Origin: CAZXCK01 sp964639225
GTDB lineage: Bacteria; Chloroflexota; Anaerolineae; Aggregatilineales; Phototrophicaceae
DNA: 64,000 nucleotides
Reading direction: 5' to 3'
Assembly (NCBI GenBank): GCA_964639225.1
Contig: CAZXCK010000008.1
Location: forward strand, 1-64,000
Both the position numbers and the translations under genes were made by a program. Positions 17,834 to 27,404 of this stretch are shown piece after piece (within the stretch, counting starts at the first letter, position 1; every line of letters begins with the position of its first letter). The notes under the pieces were generated by a model. That model had not been told where the DNA came from, ran no database searches, and saw only the letters and a program-made list of their open reading frames with translations.

Positions 17834-20620
17834 ATGGCAAATGAGCGGGCATCGATGCAAACACTCAGCATAAACAGTTCAACAATCAATCGACTTCAGG
17901 AACGCGCCGCACAAGAGAACTGCTCTGTTGACGACCTGCTTAACCGGCTGCTGGACAGTACGTCGCCAGACGAACATCCATTGGATTTTTCGCTGCTGGA
18001 ATGCCTACCGACCGAAATCGTCCTGGCCGACGCCCGCCATCCAGATTATCCGATTGTGTACGTTAATCCTACCTTTGAGGCGGTTACCGGCTACAGGCGC
18101 GAAGAAGTCATCGGTAAGAATCCGCGTTTTCTACAGGGCGATGACTGCAATCAGGACGCGTTGACCGTTATCCGTGAGGCGCTCAACAATCACCGCGCCT
18201 GCCAGGTCGAACTGCGCAACTATCGCAAAGATGGCTCTCTGTTTTTCAATAACCTGCGTCTGGCACCTGTTCACAACCGCGCTGGCCAGTTAACTCATTA
18301 CGTCGCCGTCCAGCGCGACATTACCGACCAGCACCTCGCCGAACAGGCGCTCAAACAGAGCGAGGCCCGCTACCGCATGCTCGCCGATACCATGCTGGAC
18401 TATGCCATATCCGTTCGTGTCGAGCCAGATGGCACGCTCATCACCGAGTGGGTCATCGGTGCTTTTACCGAAATCACCGGATACGATGCCGGAGTGTCAG
18501 AACGGCAGGTCGGCTTTGACCATACTCACCCCGACGACCTGGAGCGACTCCAGTGCGACATCGCCCTTACGTTGAAGAATCAGCCGACAGTAACAGAATA
18601 TCGCATCCGTCACAAATCCGGCTCTGGAAATTACATCTGGTTAAGGGTTTCACGCAGGCCCATCTGGGACAAAATCGAAGCACGTGTGGTCCGCTTTTAT
18701 GCTGTCGCGCAGGATATCACCCAACACAAACAGGCCGAAGAAGCCCTGCGTCAAAGCGAAGCCCGGCTGCGATCGCTGGTCGAATCCCAGACCGCTTACG
18801 TGGTGCGCGTTAATCTGGACGGTCGCTACACGTACATCAACCAGAGATTTAGTGAAACTTATGGCTGGGTTCATCCCAGCGGCCTGATCGGGCAGGCGAC
18901 CTGGGACACAATCATCACCACCGATCATGAACGTACCTACCAGACGGTGCAGGATTGTCTGCGCGAACCGGGGAAACCTGTCCAGGTGACGCTGCGCAAA
19001 CCCGACCGCGATGGCAGTATCCGCTGGACCCTGTGGGAATTTGTCGGCTTACAGGACACCAGCGATGCCGTAACAGAAATCCAGTGTGTCGGCTTCGATA
19101 TCACGCGACAGGTTCAGGCAGAGGCCGATCTGCGCCATAACCAGCAGATTCTGCAAGCCGTCATGAAAACCGTTCGCGATATCGTCTGGGCGGTTGAATT
19201 GCCTTCGCTTAACGTCATTTACGTGAGCGACGCGGTAGAATCCATCATTGGCCGGAGCAAGCACGAGTTCTACCAAACCAATCGTTTCTGGCTGGAGATT
19301 ACCCATCCTGACGATGTCGAGTCCATCCAGAGTGGCCACGATCATGTCATGAAGAACGGCAGCGGTGAGTGGGAATATCGCATCCTGCGGCCAGATGGCG
19401 AAGCGCGCTGGTTGAGCAACCGTGCCTGGTTGGTCCGTAATGAAGACGGACAGCCTGCTCGGATAGCTGGTGTCGCCACAGATATCACCGACCAGAAACA
19501 GACTCAAAGCCAGATGCAGGCCCACATGGCGGCTCTCACCATGGCGGCTAACGCCATTGTCATTACAGGCCCGGACGGCAGCATCGAATGGATTAACCCT
19601 GCCTTCACTCGAATGACCGGTTACACCAGCGACGAAGCGACCGGCAAGAGCCTGGGGCAGTTGGTTAAATCCGGCCTGCACGACCGCGCCTTCTACCAGG
19701 ACATCTGGCAGACAATCCTGGCCGGGCAAGTGTGGTCCGGCAAGATCATCAACCGCCGCAAAGACGGTACGCTGTACACCGAGGAGCAGACCATCACGCC
19801 GGTAATGGGCGACAACAACCAGATCGAACATTTTGTCGCTATCAAGCAGGATGTCACCGAGCGCGAACAGATGCAGCAGTCAGAGATAGAGCGCGAACGA
19901 CTGGCCGCCAGCCTGAAGAAAGAAAAAGAATACAACAACGCTATCCAGAACACGGTTGCGGCCCTGGCTCACGATCTGCGCACGCCGCTGGCCGTAATAT
20001 CCACATCCCAGGATTTACTCAATCGCTATTTCGACCGCTTCGACGCTGCGAAACGCCGCGAAAAACTGGAATCGATCGGCAAACAGCTTCATTACGTCAA
20101 AGAGCTGCTCAACGACCTGACCCTGATTACCGGCACATCGCTCATTCATCGCCAGTTGCAGATTACTCGCCTCAACCTGGAAGCTCTGTGTCAGGTCACC
20201 ATTCAGGACATCCAGGGGTCGATAGGCAGCAAACACAAACTCACCTTCACCACCGACTCACAGATCAGATTTGCCAACGTGGACGAGGTACTCGTCAGCC
20301 GCATTCTGTTAAATCTGCTGTCGAATGCCGTTAAGTATTCGCCACCCGGTAGCAAGGTCAACCTCAGCCTGAGCCAGAAGGATCAATGGATCGTCCTGAA
20401 AGTGTGTGATCAGGGCATTGGCATTAGCAAAGCGGACCAGCCACACCTGTTCGAGCCGTTCTACCGCGCCGATACGCCGCACAGTCCCGGCGGCACCGGC
20501 CTGGGCCTGAGCATCGTTCACGACTGCGTCAGGCTTCATAATGGACGTATCCACCTGGATAGTCTGCCCGGTCAGGGTTCTACTTTCACCATCGAGCTGC
20601 CCCTCGTCAGATCCAGCTAA
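17834..20620 (+). CDS. Multi-PAS hybrid-sensing histidine kinase with a LOV-like first PAS
   Basis: 928-residue soluble kinase without clear membrane segments. Residues 10-42 resemble a ribbon-helix-helix-like stretch (INSSTINRLQERAAQENCSV). Residues 55-165 are a LOV-type PAS with NYRKDGSLFFNNL and GKNPRFLQG (94-102), where Pro97 stands in place of the photoactive Cys. Four or so further PAS/PAC units follow (each ending in a D-I-T motif, some with W-R/HPDD features). The HisKA box ALAHDLRTPLAVI has its phospho-acceptor at His713. The ATPase domain has LLNLLSNAVKYSP, DQGIGI and GGTGLGLSI. No response regulator is adjacent. Input signal unknown. Confidence 0.9.
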   Translation: MANERASMQTLSINSSTINRLQERAAQENCSVDDLLNRLLDSTSPDEHPLDFSLLECLPTEIVLADARHPDYPIVYVNPTFEAVTGYRREEVIGKNPRFLQGDDCNQDALTVIREALNNHRACQVELRNYRKDGSLFFNNLRLAPVHNRAGQLTHYVAVQRDITDQHLAEQALKQSEARYRMLADTMLDYAISVRVEPDGTLITEWVIGAFTEITGYDAGVSERQVGFDHTHPDDLERLQCDIALTLKNQPTVTEYRIRHKSGSGNYIWLRVSRRPIWDKIEARVVRFYAVAQDITQHKQAEEALRQSEARLRSLVESQTAYVVRVNLDGRYTYINQRFSETYGWVHPSGLIGQATWDTIITTDHERTYQTVQDCLREPGKPVQVTLRKPDRDGSIRWTLWEFVGLQDTSDAVTEIQCVGFDITRQVQAEADLRHNQQILQAVMKTVRDIVWAVELPSLNVIYVSDAVESIIGRSKHEFYQTNRFWLEITHPDDVESIQSGHDHVMKNGSGEWEYRILRPDGEARWLSNRAWLVRNEDGQPARIAGVATDITDQKQTQSQMQAHMAALTMAANAIVITGPDGSIEWINPAFTRMTGYTSDEATGKSLGQLVKSGLHDRAFYQDIWQTILAGQVWSGKIINRRKDGTLYTEEQTITPVMGDNNQIEHFVAIKQDVTEREQMQQSEIERERLAASLKKEKEYNNAIQNTVAALAHDLRTPLAVISTSQDLLNRYFDRFDAAKRREKLESIGKQLHYVKELLNDLTLITGTSLIHRQLQITRLNLEALCQVTIQDIQGSIGSKHKLTFTTDSQIRFANVDEVLVSRILLNLLSNAVKYSPPGSKVNLSLSQKDQWIVLKVCDQGIGISKADQPHLFEPFYRADTPHSPGGTGLGLSIVHDCVRLHNGRIHLDSLPGQGSTFTIELPLVRSS

Positions 20621-20724
20621 GATGGCAGTTCAAACCGCCAAGCGCCAGCTAACGACTAACAGGCCAGGCGTCCCTGGGCCATAACCTGCTGCATGGTCCC
20701 ACCTCTGGCTGAAACAAACTGGTA

Positions 20725-22416
20725 TCACACTGTCTCCGCGATCCACATCACCTGATACGGTTCCAGCTTGACGGAACCGGCGCTCACCGCCGCCCCGCCC
20801 ACCAGATCGCGCCCATTGAACGCCATGCGCACCGACTGCGGGCTACCGCTCAGGTTGTGCAGCGCCAGCACGCGCCCGGTCGATTCGTCCCCGCGCCGCA
20901 GCGCCAGAACCGCCGGGCTGCCCACATCCAGCGCCTGCTGCGGCGCGTTCGGATGAAACGCCCGCTGCGACCGCCGCACGCTGATGAGATGCTGATACGG
21001 CTCGAACACCAGCCGCCGGAACGAAGCCGGCTGGGCCAGTTCCTGCTCAACTGCATCAACGTCCAGCTGCTCCCGGTTGATGGCCCGGTTATGTCCCAGC
21101 GCCAGCATACCCTCGACGTCGTTACGCGATCCCAGCAAACTGTGAATGTACACCGCCGGCACACCGGCCAGCGCCAGCATCACCGCCTGCGACACCAGAA
21201 AACGCCGCGCCTGTACGTCGAGCGGCTGATCGGGATCGGTCACAGCGTCGACGTACGTACAGTTGAGTTCGTACGGGGTCTGGCTGCCGTCCGGGTGCCG
21301 CCGGTAGTTGACCCGCCCCTGCTGGCGTTCCACATGCGCCACCAGCGCCGCCAGCTCGTCGTCGTTGAGAATGCCTTCCACCGGGCGCACGCCGATGCCA
21401 TCATGCGACGCTGTGAAGTTAAAAAACGTCGTGCGAGGCGACGGCGCTTGCAGCGTGTTGACCCACTCGCGCAGGCGAACAGCATCGCCAGCCAGCATAC
21501 TGTGAAACAACAGCGGCGGCAGCGTGAAGTTATACACCATCTGCGCCTCGTTGGTGCCGTCGCCCCAGTACGAGATATTTTCCCAGTGCGGCACGTTGGT
21601 CTCGGTGATGATAATGACATGCGGCGCGACTTCGTCCAGCACCGCCCGCATCAACTGAATCACCTGATGCGTCTCGTCGAGATGAATACAGGACGTGCCG
21701 ACCGTTTTCCACAGGTAGGCGATCGCGTCCAGCCGGATAATGCTCGCGCCCTGCTCCACATAAAACAGCAGAATATCGATCAGCCGCAGCAGTGTATCCG
21801 GGTGGCGAATGTCAAAATCGACCTGATCCGCGCTGAACGTCGTCCACACATGCACGATCTCGCCGTTGGGCCGCTCGAACGGCGTCAGCAGCGGGCTGAC
21901 TCGCGGGCGCGTGACGCCGCTCAGATCGGCATCTGGCGACTCGGTACGAAACAGGTTCGCAAATTCAGGGTCGCCGACTAGGAACGCGCGGAACCACTCG
22001 CTCTGCGCCGACATATGGTTAAATACGGCATCGAACATCAGGCCGAAGTCCTGGCCAATGCGCCGTACATCATCCCAGTCACCCAGTTCGGGATCAACCT
22101 GGTAAAAATCCTGCACCGAAAAGCCATCATCCGATGAATACGGAAAAAACGGCAGAATATGAATCGCCGACACGACGCCACGCAGCCGCCGCGCGCCAAA
22201 ATCGTGCAGGGTGCGCAGTGGCGATTCGCCATGGCGGCGCAGCGTACCGCCATATGTGATCAACACCACATCCTGCTCGCTGAACAACTCGCGCTGCGCT
22301 GGTGGCGTGATGCGCGCCCGTGTCTGCTCCATGCGCGCTGCCAACCGTGCCATCAATACGGCACGGTCCGCTGCCGGGTATAAGCGCGCCAGAAGTGCTT
22401 GAATAGATTCCGTCAT
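20725..22416 (-). CDS. GH13_18 sucrose phosphorylase-family enzyme, probable glucosylglycerate phosphorylase
   Basis: 563-residue cytoplasmic enzyme of the sucrose phosphorylase subfamily: LPFFPYSSDDGFSV, FDAVFNHMSA, IIRLDAIAYLWK (nucleophile Asp230), IIITETNVPH (acid/base Glu272), NFTASHDGIGV (Asp339) and SLLGSRND. The N-terminal extension, the length and the sequence across the active site look most like the YcjM group of E. coli, characterised as glucosylglycerate phosphorylases, rather than true sucrose phosphorylases; this is by recollection of that sequence. It would split glucosylglycerate with phosphate to glucose 1-phosphate and glycerate. Last gene of the LacI-controlled operon, overlapping the GH63-like gene by 4 bp (ATGA). 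Confidence 0.8.
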   Translation of the reverse strand: MTESIQALLARLYPAADRAVLMARLAARMEQTRARITPPAQRELFSEQDVVLITYGGTLRRHGESPLRTLHDFGARRLRGVVSAIHILPFFPYSSDDGFSVQDFYQVDPELGDWDDVRRIGQDFGLMFDAVFNHMSAQSEWFRAFLVGDPEFANLFRTESPDADLSGVTRPRVSPLLTPFERPNGEIVHVWTTFSADQVDFDIRHPDTLLRLIDILLFYVEQGASIIRLDAIAYLWKTVGTSCIHLDETHQVIQLMRAVLDEVAPHVIIITETNVPHWENISYWGDGTNEAQMVYNFTLPPLLFHSMLAGDAVRLREWVNTLQAPSPRTTFFNFTASHDGIGVRPVEGILNDDELAALVAHVERQQGRVNYRRHPDGSQTPYELNCTYVDAVTDPDQPLDVQARRFLVSQAVMLALAGVPAVYIHSLLGSRNDVEGMLALGHNRAINREQLDVDAVEQELAQPASFRRLVFEPYQHLISVRRSQRAFHPNAPQQALDVGSPAVLALRRGDESTGRVLALHNLSGSPQSVRMAFNGRDLVGGAAVSAGSVKLEPYQVMWIAETV

Positions 22417-23612
22417 GATTCCCTTTCCGTCGCCAGCATGTCAAGGATGATAGTCGCCCAGCTCTGCTGGTCCGGCCCGTAGCCTTCACCCGTAATCGGG
22501 TTGAAATACTCATGGAATCCGGTGCGCTCGATCAGCGCGGCGAATTGCTGCGCGATATGGCTGGCCTCTGCCATATAACCATACCGCCGCAGCCCCTGAT
22601 ATACCAGCCAGTTTACGCTGGGCCACACATTGCCACGCCAGTATTGGTCGGGTTCAAAGCGTGGATCGTCGATGGGGGTTGTCGGCACCGGGTACGGGGT
22701 CCAGAAGCTCGGCCCGGTGAGCTGGCGCACCAGTTCCGCGGCCTGTGCATCACTGACACAGCCGCCAAACATCAGAATAAACGGCGCGGCGCTGCGCATG
22801 ACGATAGGTTGCTCATTCGGGCCGTCCAGGTCGTAGAAGCCGCCATCACGGAAGAATTTCGCCGTCGCCACCTGGATCGCCTGCGCCCGTTCGCGCCAGT
22901 TCGTCACGTCCTCGCCGAGTACTTCGCCAATATCCGCCAGCGCCTCTAAATCGGCGGCACGGATGGCGTTAAACTCCACCGACTCCACCGCGAAACTGCC
23001 CATGGCCATCAGGCGCTCAATATCGCAGTCATGCTCGATAAGGCGCGGAACCAGCGCATCGCGTGCGTCATGAGTCTGCTTGCTGGTCGGGTTGTCCAAC
23101 CCCATCGGGCCATCCCAGCGCGGCGAGGCATCCCAGCCGGACTCCCAGGGATGGATCATCGACACCAGATCGTCGCCATCCGGGTCGCGCCGCCGGTCGA
23201 ACCATTCATGATAGGCGCACACTCGCGGATAAATCTCCGCCAGCAGGTCGCGGTCGGGTTGGCGCTGGTGGACCAGACGCGCCGCCACCGCCAGCAGCGG
23301 TGGTTGGGTGATGATGCTGCGGTCAGGCCGCCCCCACAGATGCGAACCGTCCCCTTTCCAGTAGATCATATGCGGGATCATACCGGCGTCGGGTCCGTCC
23401 ATTACCTGCCCCGCAGCCAGACTCAGCAGCTCGTCACGGGCCATAGACAAATCGAACCAGCGATAGGTGATGGCGTGAAAGCACGAATCCCACAACCATT
23501 GATACTCGTACACATGCGGCGCCGGGCGCGTATAGCGATAGCCCCGGCTGGTAATCTGATTACCGCGCAGCACCTCGGCGCTGCGTTCAACCCAGGTCTG
23601 CCAGTCCATCAT
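22413..23612 (-). CDS. GH63-like (alpha/alpha)6 hydrolase, mannosyl/glucosylglycerate hydrolase type
   Basis: 399 residues. Seen: YEYQWLWDSCFHAI, IPHMIYWKGDG, MIHPWESGWDASPRWD, a central AVESVEFNAI and YWRGNVWPSVNWLVYQGLRRYG, then EYFNPITGEGYGPDQQSW. This matches the bacterial GH63-type mannosylglycerate/glucosylglycerate hydrolases, which release the sugar and glycerate by inversion. The Asp in WESGWD and the Glu in the EYFNP/GEG region are candidate catalytic residues. It lies between a GH13_18 phosphorylase and a second (alpha/alpha)6 protein with overlapping ends, so the three probably act on the same imported alpha-glucoside. Confidence 0.75.
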   Translation of the reverse strand: MMDWQTWVERSAEVLRGNQITSRGYRYTRPAPHVYEYQWLWDSCFHAITYRWFDLSMARDELLSLAAGQVMDGPDAGMIPHMIYWKGDGSHLWGRPDRSIITQPPLLAVAARLVHQRQPDRDLLAEIYPRVCAYHEWFDRRRDPDGDDLVSMIHPWESGWDASPRWDGPMGLDNPTSKQTHDARDALVPRLIEHDCDIERLMAMGSFAVESVEFNAIRAADLEALADIGEVLGEDVTNWRERAQAIQVATAKFFRDGGFYDLDGPNEQPIVMRSAAPFILMFGGCVSDAQAAELVRQLTGPSFWTPYPVPTTPIDDPRFEPDQYWRGNVWPSVNWLVYQGLRRYGYMAEASHIAQQFAALIERTGFHEYFNPITGEGYGPDQQSWATIILDMLATERES

Positions 23613-25386
23613 CGAAAGCTCCTAATTCCACACAGGCATAAGCGGCATTCGGCCAGGCGAACCAGTGCCGAGAAACGACCGCGCCACTGTCGGCATCGTA
23701 GGCTTCGGGCAGCGCGCCACCTGGCCCTGCCGCCCGAAGCAGTTGAGCACGGGCGCGCCCCGCACGGGCTTCATCGCCCAGCGCCCGTGCGATGATCAAA
23801 TCCTGCACATCACCCAATGGCCAGGGAGCCATCGTATGCACCGAACCCAGCCGCCCGGCATAGAATCCGCCGGCATTGGCCGGAGAGAAAGCAAAATCGA
23901 CCGTCGCCCGCCATACTGGGTCACCCATGTCGCAGAAGCCCCACGCGGGAGCCAGCGCCAGCGGAATATCGTTGGCATCGTGGTACAGATGATAACGCCC
24001 CGACTCGTCGATGGCATAGGCGAAAAGCCTGACGCCGCCATGTTCGATCACAAAATCACGCAGCACGGTCTCACGCACCGCCTGCGCCGATGGTGCGTCC
24101 GGCCCACAATTGACGCCCAGCGCGTCCAGGAGGCGCAGCGCCCGCCACAACAGCACATGGCTGGACAGATGATACGGCAGCGCGATGGGATCGTCGGCGG
24201 GGGTTTCGTCGGTGGCGTACAACGGCCTGTCATCCAGGCGATAGGGTCTCAGCGCCGCGAACAGCGCCGGAATCTGCGCCCGCAGCCGTTCCAGGATCTG
24301 CCGGTCACCAGTTAGTTGAACGTAATCGGCCAGTTCCAGCAAAGGAAACAACTGCTGGTCAAGCTGAAAGCCCTGGTCTTTGATGCGACCATTCGCCAGA
24401 TACGACCGGCCCCACAGCCCATCCATGCGCTGCGCCGTCTCGAACATCCAGATCAGATGCCCGCGCACCACGTCGAACAGGTCCGCCTGTGCCGGGTCAC
24501 ACTGTGCCCAGGCCAGCAGCGCCCGCGCCACATAGTAAGCGTCGCGGTTCCACGACAGCGGCAGCAGCATGTGATCGGTCAGGATGCACACACTCTCGGA
24601 CTCAACCGGCACGCAGCACATACGCCCGTAGACCAACCCGCGACGCAGCAGCGGATCGGGCGGCACATCACCCCACGCGACCGGTTCAGGCGGCGGAGAA
24701 TCGCGCAGCTGGCTCGCGTTGGCACAGGCTTCGTCACGATTGGCGCCCATGCCGATAACCAGCGTCCAGGACTCGTCGCCAGCGACCGCACCGGAAAGCT
24801 GTGCGCTGCCGTCGTCGAGTGGCGTGCAGTCCACGCCATCGAAGCACACCGCCCAACCCAGCGCGGGATTCTCCAGCCCGGCGAACTCATCCGCCTGAAA
24901 AACCTCAGAACGGGTCGATGGCATGGGCAGCGGCCCGCCCTCGGTGAGCTGCGTATAGGCCGCCCGCTGGAGCCACACCCGACCGGAGATACGGGCACCA
25001 GGCACATCACCACTGAAGCGCCAGCGCTGCACCACACCCTGGCTGGTGGCCCAGGTGACGCACTCCGCATAAGTCCCGTCACCCAGCCACAGCCGAACAA
25101 CAGGCGTTATATCGTCCAGCAGAAGCGCCTCACGACGAACCACAGGCGCATCGAACACCAGTCCGAAGCCGTCCAGGGCGGCCAGTCCGCGCCGGTACGC
25201 GCGCACCGACTCCGTACGATAGCGATCGTCCTCGGCGAAAGGCGGCGCGCTCGTCAGTGTGACGATGCCGTACCGCGCATGGTAGGCGCTGACGGCCATC
25301 AGCCGCCCCTGCTGGTTGACACTGCCGATTACACCAGCCTGACCGAAATCCAGCGGCCCGGTGATGGCCGCCGGTTCGGATGTCAT
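23587..25386 (-). CDS. (alpha/alpha)6-barrel glycoside hydrolase-like protein
   Basis: 599 residues. An N-terminal beta-sandwich-like part (1-260; no signal peptide) is followed by a helical barrel with LLPLSWNRDAYYVARALLAW, MDGLWGRSYLANGRIKDQGFQLDQQLFPLLEL and, near the end, SRHWFAWPNAAYACVELG. This two-domain order is that of GH15/GH125/amylo-alpha-1,6-glucosidase-like enzymes, but I cannot assign a GH family from motifs. The conserved acidic residues in WNRDAYY and the LDQQ region are candidates for catalysis. Its ends overlap both neighbours (4 bp with the ATPase, 26 bp with the GH63-like gene). Specificity is unknown; it presumably acts on the same alpha-linked sugars. Confidence 0.6.
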   Translation of the reverse strand: MTSEPAAITGPLDFGQAGVIGSVNQQGRLMAVSAYHARYGIVTLTSAPPFAEDDRYRTESVRAYRRGLAALDGFGLVFDAPVVRREALLLDDITPVVRLWLGDGTYAECVTWATSQGVVQRWRFSGDVPGARISGRVWLQRAAYTQLTEGGPLPMPSTRSEVFQADEFAGLENPALGWAVCFDGVDCTPLDDGSAQLSGAVAGDESWTLVIGMGANRDEACANASQLRDSPPPEPVAWGDVPPDPLLRRGLVYGRMCCVPVESESVCILTDHMLLPLSWNRDAYYVARALLAWAQCDPAQADLFDVVRGHLIWMFETAQRMDGLWGRSYLANGRIKDQGFQLDQQLFPLLELADYVQLTGDRQILERLRAQIPALFAALRPYRLDDRPLYATDETPADDPIALPYHLSSHVLLWRALRLLDALGVNCGPDAPSAQAVRETVLRDFVIEHGGVRLFAYAIDESGRYHLYHDANDIPLALAPAWGFCDMGDPVWRATVDFAFSPANAGGFYAGRLGSVHTMAPWPLGDVQDLIIARALGDEARAGRARAQLLRAAGPGGALPEAYDADSGAVVSRHWFAWPNAAYACVELGAFDDGLADLG

Positions 25387-26498
25387 GACATCACCTGCGC
25401 CATATCCGGCGTGATGGCAAAGCTGGTGTCCCGGTCAATCCAGCGGATTTTATTCGAAGGGAAGCGCAGCCATATGTCCTTGTCCGGCGCAACCGGGAAG
25501 TCCGGATGTGTAGCGACTTTGATCGTCTCGCCATGGAAGCGAATCGTCAGCAGGTTCTGCGAACCCAGCGGCTCGACAACGTCCACAGTTACGCGCAGCC
25601 CCCCTTCAACCGGCTCGTTGAACGTTTCCATGTTTTCGGCGCGGATTCCCATCAGGATGGTTTTGCCATCATATGGCTTCAGCGCCCCCAGGATGGCTGT
25701 GTCGTCCGGCGTGAAGTTGAAGTCACCGATTGTCACCTGTAGCTTACCACCCACGATCTGCACCTGGGCCGGGATGAAGTTCATAGGCGGATTACCGATA
25801 AAGCCGCCCACAAAGTGATGCGACGGATAGTCGTACACTTTGGTTGGATGGTCGTACTGCAAAATTTTGCCTTCGCGCATCACGGCGATGCGGTCGCCCA
25901 TACTCAGCGCCTCGATCTGATCGTGAGTCACATAAACGGTCGTCGCGCCCAGTTTGGCCAGCAGCGATTTGAGTTCGGCGCGCATCTCCAGGCGCAGCAG
26001 CGCGTCCAGGTTGGAGAGCGGCTCATCCATCAACAGCACCTTCGACTCGACAGCCAGCGCCCGCGCCACCGCCACACGCTGTCGCTGACCACCGCTCATC
26101 TGCGACGGATAACGATCCAGCATGTTTTCGATGTGCAGCAGTTGTGACACAATCTCGACACGCTCCTTGATATAAGCCTTGTTCGCCTTGCGCATCTTCA
26201 GGCCAAAGGCGATATTGTCGATGACTTTCATGTGCGGGAAGATGGCGTAGTTCTGGAACACCATCGAGATGTTCCGGTCACGCGGCGACAGGTAGGTTAC
26301 GTCGCGCCCATCGATGGTGATACGACCGGAGTCGACCACACCCAGCCCGGCGACAGCCCGCAGCAGAGTTGTCTTGCCGCAGCCGCTCGGCCCCAGCAGC
26401 ACCGAGAATTCCTGGTCCTCAACCGTCAGGCTGACGTTATCCACCGCCACAAAATCGCCGAATTTCTTGACCGCGTTTTCAATTACGATTTGTCCCAT
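25383..26498 (-). CDS. CUT1-type sugar ABC transporter ATPase (MalK/UgpC-like)
   Basis: 371 residues: Walker A GPSGCGKTT, Q-loop FQNYAIFPHM, signature MSGGQRQRVAVARAL, Walker B VLLMDEPLSNLDA and switch His in VTHDQIEA. The C-terminal OB-type (TOBE) regulatory domain (about 240-371) is typical of MalK/UgpC. It energises the two permeases encoded upstream. Its end overlaps the 599-residue hydrolase gene by 4 bp. Confidence 0.93.
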   Translation of the reverse strand: MGQIVIENAVKKFGDFVAVDNVSLTVEDQEFSVLLGPSGCGKTTLLRAVAGLGVVDSGRITIDGRDVTYLSPRDRNISMVFQNYAIFPHMKVIDNIAFGLKMRKANKAYIKERVEIVSQLLHIENMLDRYPSQMSGGQRQRVAVARALAVESKVLLMDEPLSNLDALLRLEMRAELKSLLAKLGATTVYVTHDQIEALSMGDRIAVMREGKILQYDHPTKVYDYPSHHFVGGFIGNPPMNFIPAQVQIVGGKLQVTIGDFNFTPDDTAILGALKPYDGKTILMGIRAENMETFNEPVEGGLRVTVDVVEPLGSQNLLTIRFHGETIKVATHPDFPVAPDKDIWLRFPSNKIRWIDRDTSFAITPDMAQVMS

Positions 26499-26510
26499 AT
26501 CAAAACACCT

Positions 26511-27404
26511 TTATTTTGATATCTGTCCCCACATGTTGAACAGGTAACGGCGGATGAAAAAGATGAAGATCAGCGACGGCACCAGCATGAAGAAACCGCC
26601 AGCAAACTTAAATGGATCGCCGGATTTATCCAGCGAGAACAGGATTTGCGCCGGCAGCGTGCGATTGGTCAGCGTGAGCAGCACCGCCGCGAAGACTTCG
26701 TTCCACGACGTAACAAACGCGAACACACCCGCCGCCGCGATGCCGGGCAGCGTCAGCGGCATCACCACACTGAAAAAAGCTCGCACCGGCGTACAGCCGA
26801 ACACCTGCGCCGCTTCTTCCAGCTCATAGGGCACGCTGGCGAACACACTGGCAATCACCAGCACCGAAGTCGGCAGCACCAGCGCCGTATGCAGCAGCGC
26901 CAGGCTGTACACGCTGTCGTAGATGCCCAGGTTGATGAACGTCACCGCCAGCGGCACCGCCAGGATAACAATAGGGAAGGCACGCACCGACAGAATACCT
27001 AACCGCACCGCATCCCGCCCGCGAAAAACAAAGCGCGAGATGGCGTAACCGGCGGGCGTAGCGACGATTGTCGAAAGCACAAACGTCGTCAGCGCCACGA
27101 TAATACTGTTAACTGTCGAACGCAGAATGCCTTCCGCATTGAGGAAGAACTCCAGCGTGTCAGTCGAAACCGGATCGGGGATGATCTCCTTCGGGAAACT
27201 GCGCACCGCCGACGGCGTGCTGAAAGCCATCGACGCGATCAGCACAATGGGGATCAGAATCCACAACGAGATCAGTATCGCCAGAGCATATACACCCATC
27301 CGCCGGATGACACGCACCCGTATAGCCCGGCGCTGCTCTGGCGGCAGGTGGCGCTGACCGCTGGTTTTTGCGGTTGTAGTTGGCTGTTGTGGTATCACGG
27401 TCAT
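26511..27404 (-). CDS. CUT1-type sugar ABC permease (MalG-like)
   Basis: 297 residues with six predicted membrane segments. The EAA-loop LEEAAQVFGCTPVRAFFSVVMPL is the ATPase contact, and the C-terminal FIRRYLFNMWGQISK is MalG-like. It pairs with the MalF-like permease, whose stop overlaps this start by 4 bp. Confidence 0.9.
   Translation of the reverse strand: MTVIPQQPTTTAKTSGQRHLPPEQRRAIRVRVIRRMGVYALAILISLWILIPIVLIASMAFSTPSAVRSFPKEIIPDPVSTDTLEFFLNAEGILRSTVNSIIVALTTFVLSTIVATPAGYAISRFVFRGRDAVRLGILSVRAFPIVILAVPLAVTFINLGIYDSVYSLALLHTALVLPTSVLVIASVFASVPYELEEAAQVFGCTPVRAFFSVVMPLTLPGIAAAGVFAFVTSWNEVFAAVLLTLTNRTLPAQILFSLDKSGDPFKFAGGFFMLVPSLIFIFFIRRYLFNMWGQISK

Noticed and set aside
16860..17864. 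334-codon frame on the - strand opposite the phosphofructokinase
   Set aside because: Runs through the pfp gene and its terminator; no recognisable domain.
24316..25818. 500-codon frame on the + strand opposite the 599-residue hydrolase and the ATPase genes
   Set aside because: Crosses the boundary of two well-supported genes on the other strand; composition typical of a shadow.
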